DNA of 21,753 nucleotides. It comes from DATBWZ01 sp036514535 (GTDB taxonomy: Bacteria; JAMCPX01; DATBWZ01). A model generated the notes under the pieces. That model saw only the letters and a list, made by a program, of their open reading frames with translations, had not been told where the DNA came from and did no database searches. The position numbers and the translations under genes were made by a program. The stretch covers positions 1-21,753 of the forward strand of contig DATBWZ010000080.1 in the NCBI GenBank assembly GCA_036514535.1, written 5' to 3'. Positions 16,053 through 21,753 of the stretch are shown here, piece after piece (positions within the stretch are counted from its first letter, which is position 1; the number at the start of each line of letters is the position of its first letter).

Positions 16053-17093
16053 CTAAAAAAATCCTTTCTGATCAGCGGGCTTTTGTGCAATGCCAAGATG
16101 CCCATATGCTTTCGGGGTTGCAATCCTTCCACGCAGAGTCCTGTTAATAAATCCCTCCTGAACCAGATAAGGTTCATAAACATCCTCAATCGTTTCTCTT
16201 TCCTCGCCAATCGCCACTGAAAGCGTCTCTACACCCACTGGGCCACCGTCAAATTTTTCAATAATCGCCAGCAATATTTCCCTGTCCATTTTGTCAAGCC
16301 CGTTGCGATCAACCTCCAGTCTTTCAAGGGCATTCCTGGCTATATTGAGGTCTATAGTGCCACTTCCGAGAACCTGTGCAAAATCCCTCACCCGCCGGAG
16401 CAGCCTGTTTGCGATCCTTGGCGTTCCTCTTGATCTTCCGGCAATTTCAATTGCGCCTTCTTTTTCTATTTCTATTCCGAGGATGCCTGCTGAACGCAGG
16501 ACAATCTGCATCAGATCTCCGGAGGAATAAAAATCAAGCCTTGCCATGAACCCGAAGCGGTCCCTCAACGGAGACGAAAGCATACCTGTCCGTGTAGTGG
16601 AACCAATAAGAGTGAACCTTGACAGTGGAAGTTTTATGCTCCTGGCGCTGGGGCCCTTATCAAGCATAATGTCCACTTGAAATTCTTCCATTGCCGGATA
16701 AAGAAGTTCTTCTACTGTAGCATTTATCCTGTGAATTTCATCAATAAAAAAAACATCCTTCTCTCCGAGGTTTGTAAGCAAAGCCGCGATATCACCCGGT
16801 CTCTCAAGGATTGGCCCCGATGTGCTTTTAATGTCAACTTTTAATTCTCTGGCAATAATGTGCGCAAGGGTGGTCTTGCCAAGACCCGGGGGACCATAAA
16901 AAAGCAGATGGTCAAGCGCCTCCCCCCGTTTGATAGCGGCTTCAATGAACACGTTAAGATTATCCTTTAGCCGTTCCTGCCCTATGAATTCCAAAAGAGA
17001 ACCAGGCCTGAGAGTTGCTTCAATCCTGGCATCTTCTTCAGTCTTTATGGGATTGAGTCCGTCGGCATTTTTACTTTTTATTTTATCCTTCAT
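16053..17093 (-). CDS. ruvB: Holliday junction branch migration helicase RuvB
   Basis: This 346-residue AAA+ motor drives branch migration on RuvA-bound Holliday junctions. Walker A GPPGLGKT (67-74), Walker B DEIH (118-121), sensor I region STTRTG (165-170) and LRDRFG (176-181) are all present, followed by the winged-helix C-terminal domain. Length and order are normal. ATG 17093 overlaps the ruvA stop as ATGA, so the two are translationally coupled. The first 20 or so residues (Lys/Asn-rich) precede the usual RuvB core, a common variable extension. It is followed 13 bases later by the repeat kinase gene, which is not a usual ruv neighbour. Confidence 0.98.
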   Translation of the reverse strand: MKDKIKSKNADGLNPIKTEEDARIEATLRPGSLLEFIGQERLKDNLNVFIEAAIKRGEALDHLLFYGPPGLGKTTLAHIIARELKVDIKSTSGPILERPGDIAALLTNLGEKDVFFIDEIHRINATVEELLYPAMEEFQVDIMLDKGPSARSIKLPLSRFTLIGSTTRTGMLSSPLRDRFGFMARLDFYSSGDLMQIVLRSAGILGIEIEKEGAIEIAGRSRGTPRIANRLLRRVRDFAQVLGSGTIDLNIARNALERLEVDRNGLDKMDREILLAIIEKFDGGPVGVETLSVAIGEERETIEDVYEPYLVQEGFINRTLRGRIATPKAYGHLGIAQKPADQKGFF

Positions 17094-17683
17094 AAACTCA
17101 ATTGTCTAAGCGCTTCTTTGAGCAGTGGACCAAGTTCCTGTTTTTCTTTATTGTTTCTCATAACGCTTTTTACAACATCCTCAATCTGGAATCTTTTATA
17201 TCCAAGGCCAACAAGCGCACTCATGAGATCATTGACAATTGCATTACTGTAAACTTTTTCCTTTTCCTCTTCAGGAAGAAGCGGCGGAATTTTATCTTTC
17301 AATTCCAATATAATCTTCTCAGCAAGTTTAGCCCCCACTTTGGGAATTGACCTCAGCCTGACAACATCATTCCTTGCAATCGCTATCTTAAGTTCATTTG
17401 CTTCAATACCGGAAAGTATTGATCTTGCAAGCTTCGGCCCAATACCAGGGACAAGAGTAAGGATTTTGAATATTTTTTTGTCAATAGTACTCAGAAATCC
17501 ATATAATTCCATAGAATTGTCGGAAACATGCATTACAATTTCAAGGGAAACCTCTTCTCCTGATTCCGGCAATTTGTAAAAGGTGGACAACGGTATCATT
17601 ACCTCATATCCAACACCACCAACATCAACTACAATAATCCCCGAATCTTTTTTAAATAAAATTCCTCTGAGAAAAGATATCAT
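17090..17683 (-). CDS. ruvA: Holliday junction DNA-binding subunit RuvA
   Basis: This 197-residue protein begins MISFLRG with the OB-fold domain, followed by two helix-hairpin-helix motifs (VPGIGPKLA and IPKVGAKLAEKI) and a C-terminal UBA-like domain (about 150-197) that contacts RuvB. It binds four-way junctions and recruits the RuvB motor. ATG 17683 overlaps the ruvC stop as ATGA. The open frame extends upstream to 17725, but that would run inside ruvC and add residues absent from the family, so the longer start is rejected. The acidic pin residues seen in Escherichia coli are less evident in the VSDNSMELYGF stretch. Confidence 0.97.
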   Translation of the reverse strand: MISFLRGILFKKDSGIIVVDVGGVGYEVMIPLSTFYKLPESGEEVSLEIVMHVSDNSMELYGFLSTIDKKIFKILTLVPGIGPKLARSILSGIEANELKIAIARNDVVRLRSIPKVGAKLAEKIILELKDKIPPLLPEEEKEKVYSNAIVNDLMSALVGLGYKRFQIEDVVKSVMRNNKEKQELGPLLKEALRQLSL

Positions 17684-18171
17684 CTTTTTATAAACCCATC
17701 CAGCCGGTTTGCATATACATGACAAAGCGCTATAGCGAGAGCATCGGCCTCATCGCCCTTGATTATATCAGGAATCCTTAGCAATCGCCTGACCATGGAT
17801 TGAATCTGCTCCTTGCTTGCATTTCCGTTTCCTGTAACAGAAAGTTTTATTTTCGCCGGAGTATATTCATAAGCCTTGATCCCGGAAAGTTCGCTGCAGA
17901 GAAGGATAACCCCCCTTGCCTCACCGAGACGCATGGTGCTTTGGATATTCTTTGAGTAGAATGCGGTTTCCACGGCAAGGGCAGTAGGCCGCTGTTGTTC
18001 AATAACCTTTTTCAGATTCTCAAAGAGAGAATGTAATCTGTTTGGAATTTTGAGTGAACTATCAAGCGTAATTTTGCCGCTTTTGACATAACGGGCATCG
18101 CCGCCGTTCTTTTCCAAAACCCCCCATCCTGCGACAGAGGTGCCAGGATCAACTCCGATTACTCTAAACAT
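17680..18171 (-). CDS. ruvC: Crossover junction endodeoxyribonuclease RuvC
   Basis: This 163-residue resolvase cuts Holliday junctions symmetrically after RuvAB migration. The four acidic metal ligands are recognisable: Asp8 (GVDPG), Glu68 (AVETAFYSKN), Asp140 and Asp143 (KGDEADALA). I place the start at ATG 18171, because MFRVIGVDPG is the standard RuvC beginning. The frame is open to 18306, but that extension lies inside yebC and is not family-like. The start overlaps the yebC stop by eight bases and the 3' end overlaps ruvA by four, so yebC-ruvC-ruvA-ruvB is a tightly packed unit. Confidence 0.97.
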   Translation of the reverse strand: MFRVIGVDPGTSVAGWGVLEKNGGDARYVKSGKITLDSSLKIPNRLHSLFENLKKVIEQQRPTALAVETAFYSKNIQSTMRLGEARGVILLCSELSGIKAYEYTPAKIKLSVTGNGNASKEQIQSMVRRLLRIPDIIKGDEADALAIALCHVYANRLDGFIKR

Positions 18172-18928
18172 CTCCGGCTGCCAGCATCTCCATTTCCGAC
18201 GATGGAATATCAAAGTTTGCATACACCATTTGAACATCGTCTGATTCTTCAAGTACTTCAATAAGTTTAAGCATATGCTCAGCGTCTTTGCCTGTGATAC
18301 GGACATAACTCTGAGGAATCATTGTTACCTCTGAAATGGTAATCTTAACCTTGTTTTCGGTAAGCGCCTTTTTTACTTTTTCAAAACTATCCGGTGTTGT
18401 GTAAATTTCAAAAACATTATCCTCGGCAACATCCTGAATATCTTCCGCCCCAGCATCAATTGCAATATCCATCAATTTAGCCTCGTCAACGCCCTCTTTT
18501 GGTACTATTATCATGCCCTTCTTATGAAACATCCATGATACGCACCCGGCTTCACCCAGACTCCCGCCCTGTTTGGAAAATATGTGGCGTATCTCGGCAG
18601 CACACCGCTTTTTGTTATCCGTAAGCGTTTCCACAAGGACAGCGGTACCGCCAGGGCCATAGCCCTCATAATTAATTTCCTCGTAATTAACACCATCAAG
18701 ATCGCCTGTTCCGCGCTTGATGGCATTATCAATGTTGTTTTTCGGCATGTTGCATTCTTTAGCATGATCCATTGCCACCCTTAGGGCGGGATTTGTTTCC
18801 GAATTTCCGCCTCCGCTCCTTGCTGCCGATGTAAGCTCCCTTATTATCTTGGTAAAGAGCCGTCCCCGTTTTGCGTCTTCCTTTGCCTTTTTATGCTTTA
18901 TTGTTGCCCATTTTGAATGACCTGACAT
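18164..18928 (-). CDS. yebC: YebC/TACO1-family protein
   Basis: The 254 residues start with the diagnostic SGHSKWATIKHKKAKED and contain PKNNIDNAIKRGTGD and the YEGYGPGG loop (about residues 86-93), all hallmarks of the family. Length is typical (about 240-255). It is widely labelled a transcriptional regulator, but mitochondrial TACO1 and more recent bacterial work point to a translation factor that helps ribosomes through difficult stretches such as polyproline. Placement directly before ruvC is conserved in many bacteria. ATG 18928 has GGAG (18938-18935) six bases upstream, making this one of the genes at the head of a unit with a clear Shine-Dalgarno site. Confidence 0.97.
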   Translation of the reverse strand: MSGHSKWATIKHKKAKEDAKRGRLFTKIIRELTSAARSGGGNSETNPALRVAMDHAKECNMPKNNIDNAIKRGTGDLDGVNYEEINYEGYGPGGTAVLVETLTDNKKRCAAEIRHIFSKQGGSLGEAGCVSWMFHKKGMIIVPKEGVDEAKLMDIAIDAGAEDIQDVAEDNVFEIYTTPDSFEKVKKALTENKVKITISEVTMIPQSYVRITGKDAEHMLKLIEVLEESDDVQMVYANFDIPSSEMEMLAAGDV

Positions 18929-18954
18929 AATTCTCTCCTTTGTTATTTTAGAAT

Positions 18955-18960
18955 ATTATA
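18955..18960 (-). promoter_or_regulatory. Probable -10 element upstream of yebC-ruvCAB
   Basis: TATAAT (18960-18955, minus strand) lies 26 bases before ATG 18928, leaving room for the GGAG ribosome site. A -35 is unclear: TTGAAT (18979-18974) is only 13 bases away, or 18 bases from an overlapping TATTCT. The gap to the upstream lipoprotein stop is 57 bases with no hairpin, so read-through is also possible. Confidence 0.45.
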
Positions 18961-18985
18961 ATACAAAAAAACAATTCAACCTAAA

Positions 18986-20074
18986 TTATTTTTGCTGGAC
19001 AACCTTTATATAAATTGAAAAATTCTTTTCACTTGCCGCATCATCAAGTTCATCACTGATACTGACAAAATAATCCCTGTTTTTTTCAACAGATAGAGAA
19101 ACCGGCAGTCTCGCAAACCCAGCCAGCACCCTGCCTTCCTGGTCAAATATCCGTCCCACCAGGTTCAACTGCTGGGGGACATCATTCCCGGCTTCTAATT
19201 TAATAGTTCCCGGAAAAGACGTGTGGACCTTGAAATAATCGCTGTCTCCTATCGGAAAAATATTTATCTTACTGCTTGAATTAAAATTCACCTTTTTGGC
19301 AGTATCAATTGAATCATTTGGTTCTGATCTGTCAAGTGCCACCGGCTGCATGTCAAAACTTAAATTAAAAATTATATCGGAAGATTCATTATTATAAATA
19401 TCGCGTATTCCAAAAACATAGATGCCCTTGCGGAGCGGAAATTTCGCAGGCAAATCAGAATCCTGGATAAGAAGCCTGCCATTCTCATCAAAAACCGATG
19501 CGCAAAGATTAAAATTTGCTGGCTTGTTGAAATCATAACCTACATTTAAAAAACCCGTATCATAAAGAACGACCTTAAAAAAATCCATATCTCCTATTGG
19601 GAAAATATTGATAGCCGCAGTACTTCCTGCTTCTATTGCTTTTGCCTCAGAGATCTCATTGTTAGGCTCATAACTGTCCAGATTCACATCCTTAAATGAA
19701 ACCGTCATGGGGAATAGTTCTTTTGAATAAATTTTGGAATCAACAGCATTTATGCTGAAGATTACATCTCCAGCGCCTATACTGAACCTTATAGGCATAC
19801 CAGTCTTGCTCTTGATAATTTCCCCACCCTGATTGTATACCTTTACTTCCAATTTCATATTTGCGGGCTTTTCAATTCCAGCGGAAAACTCAAGGTACCC
19901 TGGTAAAGGAACATTTAATTTGAAATAATCAATATCCTTTTCAGGATATATGCTCAATTTGAACGGACTCCCAAGTTCAACCTGCTTTGCGTCCTTCAAG
20001 AAATTATTAGGCTCAAAAGCATCTTTCATGCAACCAGTTAACAAACAGATTGTTATGATAAAAATCCTGAGCAT
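18986..20074 (-). CDS. Lipoprotein made of three 115-residue beta-rich repeats (PPC-like)
   Basis: The 362-residue protein has a very short signal peptide and the lipobox LLTGC (11-15), so Cys15 should be lipidated. The rest is three tandem repeats in exact register: EPNN/EPND at 21, 136 and 251; IYPEKDIDYFKL or IFPIGD-D-FKV at 42, 157 and 272; and a VFDENGRLL-like strand at about 79, 194 and 309. The EPN(N/D)...D(x)D(Y/F)FK pattern recalls bacterial pre-peptidase C-terminal (PPC) domains, normally found at the ends of secreted peptidases. Here there is no enzyme, only the repeats. The function is unknown; binding of protein or glycan at the cell surface is a guess. ATG 20074 is the only Met before the lipobox and has no Shine-Dalgarno site. 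Confidence 0.85.
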   Translation of the reverse strand: MLRIFIITICLLTGCMKDAFEPNNFLKDAKQVELGSPFKLSIYPEKDIDYFKLNVPLPGYLEFSAGIEKPANMKLEVKVYNQGGEIIKSKTGMPIRFSIGAGDVIFSINAVDSKIYSKELFPMTVSFKDVNLDSYEPNNEISEAKAIEAGSTAAINIFPIGDMDFFKVVLYDTGFLNVGYDFNKPANFNLCASVFDENGRLLIQDSDLPAKFPLRKGIYVFGIRDIYNNESSDIIFNLSFDMQPVALDRSEPNDSIDTAKKVNFNSSSKINIFPIGDSDYFKVHTSFPGTIKLEAGNDVPQQLNLVGRIFDQEGRVLAGFARLPVSLSVEKNRDYFVSISDELDDAASEKNFSIYIKVVQQK

Positions 20075-20082
20075 ATCATTAT

Positions 20083-20113
20083 ATTCTAATCATAACATAC
20101 CGGATAATGTCAA
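20083..20113 (-). promoter_or_regulatory. Proximal promoter candidate of the three-repeat lipoprotein
   Basis: TTGACA (20113-20108), a 19-base spacer and TAGAAT (20088-20083) on the minus strand, with only eight bases to ATG 20074. Long spacing makes it weaker, but the start would be leaderless, matching the absence of a Shine-Dalgarno site. Confidence 0.4.
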
Positions 20114-20136
20114 ATAGAAAAGAAGGGCAACGGAAG

Positions 20137-20164
20137 ATAATACGTAAAAAAACAGGGTTTGCAA
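20137..20164 (-). promoter_or_regulatory. Distal promoter candidate of the three-repeat lipoprotein
   Basis: TTGCAA (20164-20159), 16 bases, then TATTAT (20142-20137) on the minus strand. The -35 shares the CTTGCAAA core seen before the GAF gene and the receptor kinase. It would give a leader of about 55 bases. Confidence 0.35.
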
Positions 20165-20280
20165 GTATTATAGTTAAAAGCCCACAATTTAAATAATTTT
20201 TATCCTAAACACGCATTTCTTTACAGATATCTATGGGAACATTATTGAAAATCCTTATATTTTTAAAACAATTAATTAAT

Positions 20281-20308
20281 TTTACAAAGGCATAAATTTT
20301 GCTATTAT
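20281..20308 (+). promoter_or_regulatory. Promoter candidate of the PKD lipoprotein
   Basis: TTTACA (20281-20286), 16 bases, TATTAT (20303-20308) on the plus strand. Six bases later comes ATG 20315, so transcription could begin at that codon. The rest of the 240-base divergent gap (20075-20314) is AT-rich and holds no other gene that I can support. Confidence 0.45.
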
Positions 20309-20314
20309 ATTTGG

Positions 20315-21753
20315 ATGGATAGGATTATGCGGAGAAACTGGCACATAAAATATGGGATATTTATTGTCTTTGGTCTTATCTTCTTAGGCTGCGGGAAAAA
20401 TGTCCTCCCTCCGGGACCACCTGAGATTGTCCTGCCCCAAAGGGTGGAATTCTGCAAAGGAAGCAGTATAGAGATCGGCCCTGACAAAAACGATGGATAC
20501 GAATACTATTGGGAGCCTGCGGCTGGCATTTCTGATCCAACCTCACATAGTATAGTCGTGACCCCAGTCTCTCCGACTACATATACACTCACAGTTAAAG
20601 AGCGGCAGACAAATCTTCACAGTCAGTTCAACATCACTGTATCACCCATGGATCTGCCTGTCCCTTCGATCAACATTATCGCACCCGCTTACTGCCCGGG
20701 AATAGCCGTTAATTTTGACGGTTCAACCTCATCAGCCCCGGCTTCAGCAAGCATTACTTCTTACACATGGGATTTTAACGGCGATGGGATAACTGATTCA
20801 ACAGATGTTACCCCCCAGTTTACTTTCACCAGCAACGGAAATTATAATATAACACTGACAGTTACAGATTCCAACGGCTGCAGCAATTCAACCGCAGAAC
20901 CTGTAACGGTAAATCCTTCTCCTGTTCCTATCGTAACAGTCAGTTCATCTGCTGTATGCCGGAACAGCAGTTTGGATTTTGACGGATCTTCGTCATCTGC
21001 GTCCCCGCCTGCGACAATTCTATCGTTTGCATGGGACTTCAACGCCGATTCACTGGTGGACTCAAACGCAGCGGATCCGCTTCCATATACATACACAACC
21101 GCTGGCGCAACATCCGTGAAACTGACAATTGCGGATTCAAATGGATGTTCTGCATCGGGCACAACCCCTGTTACTGTCCATGAAATACCGGGGACGAATT
21201 TTACCAGCCCCGCGCCGCAGTGTCTTTATGATAATTTTTCCAATTTCCAGACAATTAATTTTACCGATGCATCCACGCCTGGCTCAGGCACCATAAACTC
21301 CTGGGTATGGAATTTCGGCGATTCGGAAACATCAACCGCTCAGGATCCAGCGCATCAATACATCTCCGCCGGTGTTTTCAACGTGCAGTTGACCGTAACA
21401 AACTCAAACAGCTGTTCCGCCTCAGTCGTAAAACCGGTCACAATTTATCCCAATCCCATTGCAAACGCAGGAGCAGACCAGGATGTGCGGATCGGCGGGA
21501 CAAACAATATCGGCGGGATTACCACGGGTGGAACAATCCCGTATCTCTTCAACTGGTCGCCGGTTAAATATCTCGGTTCAGCGACAGACCAGCAACCTGT
21601 GGTGGATTGCAGCGCGAACGATTGTTCAGCTGATATTGGAGCGCCGATAACATACACCCTGCTCGTAACGGATAATAATCTGTGCACCAGCAGTGATTCC
21701 GTAGATGTAACAATCAAATCGGCTGCAACACAACTCGTTGCAAAGGCAGGGAC
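20315..21753 (+). CDS. PKD-domain surface lipoprotein, N-terminal part (cut by window edge)
   Basis: At least 479 residues are open to the right edge. A short leader ends IFLGC, so Cys26 is the probable lipid site. Then come a beta-sandwich module with YYWEPAAGISDP and TTYTLTV (about 20400-20640), three PKD domains (about 20670-20915, 20920-21180, 21185-21440; WDFNGDG, WDFNADS, WNFGDSE) and a second WSP...YTLLVTD module, after which a further AKAG module starts. Each PKD has a Cys near its start and a DSNGCS/NSNSCS Cys near its end, suggesting a disulfide per domain. Such chains are surface adhesins or scaffolds. ATG 20315 fits the promoter; ATG 20327, four codons later in the same frame, is the alternative. 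It is more GC-rich than its neighbours. Confidence 0.85.
   Translation, partial: MDRIMRRNWHIKYGIFIVFGLIFLGCGKNVLPPGPPEIVLPQRVEFCKGSSIEIGPDKNDGYEYYWEPAAGISDPTSHSIVVTPVSPTTYTLTVKERQTNLHSQFNITVSPMDLPVPSINIIAPAYCPGIAVNFDGSTSSAPASASITSYTWDFNGDGITDSTDVTPQFTFTSNGNYNITLTVTDSNGCSNSTAEPVTVNPSPVPIVTVSSSAVCRNSSLDFDGSSSSASPPATILSFAWDFNADSLVDSNAADPLPYTYTTAGATSVKLTIADSNGCSASGTTPVTVHEIPGTNFTSPAPQCLYDNFSNFQTINFTDASTPGSGTINSWVWNFGDSETSTAQDPAHQYISAGVFNVQLTVTNSNSCSASVVKPVTIYPNPIANAGADQDVRIGGTNNIGGITTGGTIPYLFNWSPVKYLGSATDQQPVVDCSANDCSADIGAPITYTLLVTDNNLCTSSDSVDVTIKSAATQLVAKAG

Noticed and set aside
17684..17725. Longer RuvA start upstream of 17683.
   Set aside because: The extra 14 residues lie inside ruvC and do not match the family; MISFLRG at 17683 is the normal start with an ATGA overlap.
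18172..18306. Longer RuvC start upstream of 18171.
   Set aside because: The 45 extra residues are yebC sequence read in another frame; RuvC proteins begin a few residues before the VIGVDPG motif.
18929..18985. Possible terminator between the three-repeat lipoprotein and yebC.
   Set aside because: There is a T-run on the minus strand but no GC-rich stem before it.

Overview
The window is about 22 kb of a bacterial chromosome with moderate, somewhat AT-rich composition. It carries dense housekeeping and envelope genes, three probable lipoproteins, a CpoB-like periplasmic protein and a LysM protein, which together point to a Gram-negative cell plan. Two Ser/Thr kinases, one fused to a formylglycine-generating-enzyme-like (FGE/SUMF1-type) domain and one to a long helical repeat array, together with PKD-type lipoproteins and a PF04392-type binding protein, suggest a poorly sampled environmental lineage (deltaproteobacterial, Nitrospirota-like or a candidate phylum). 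The phylum cannot be fixed from sequence alone. I saw no mobile element, CRISPR array, tRNA or rRNA.

Layout. (1) Positions 1-5563, minus strand: a surface-polysaccharide block transcribed in the order cupin (phosphomannose-isomerase-type), mannose-1-phosphate guanylyltransferase, UDP-HexNAc 6-dehydrogenase, YbhN/LPG-synthase-type membrane protein, polyisoprenyl-phosphate-type GT2, and an AsnB-type amidotransferase cut by the window edge. (2) Positions 5629-8387, minus: a periplasmic trio of ABC-type binding protein, CpoB-like lipoprotein and LysM protein, behind a near-perfect sigma70-type promoter that leaves almost no 5' leader. (3) Positions 8446-10716, minus: a zinc-ribbon/kinase/TM/FGE-like receptor kinase, divergent from tldD (10828-12207, plus). 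(4) Positions 12261-13538, minus: a coiled-coil GAF protein and a single-domain response regulator. (5) Positions 13616-18928, minus: yebC-ruvC-ruvA-ruvB in an overlapping chain, followed 13 bases later by a membrane-anchored kinase containing about 24 tandem 13-residue helical repeats. (6) Positions 18986-20074, minus: a lipoprotein of three exact 115-residue repeats, divergent from a PKD-domain lipoprotein (20315 to the right edge, plus).

How it works together: region 1 would make activated mannose and N-acetyl-hexosaminuronate and assemble or export a lipid-linked glycan, possibly with an amidated uronic acid. Regions 2 and 6 make envelope proteins. Regions 3-5 mix signalling (two kinases, GAF protein, CheY-like receiver) with conserved DNA-repair and translation-quality genes. 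Two threads run across the window. First, four genes at the head of a transcription unit have predicted promoters so close to the ATG that their mRNAs would be leaderless or nearly so, whereas several operon-internal genes have good Shine-Dalgarno sites. Second, a CTTGCAAA element containing the self-complementary hexamer TTGCAA sits at the -35 position in three separate intergenic regions; in the kinase/tldD region it can serve both strands.
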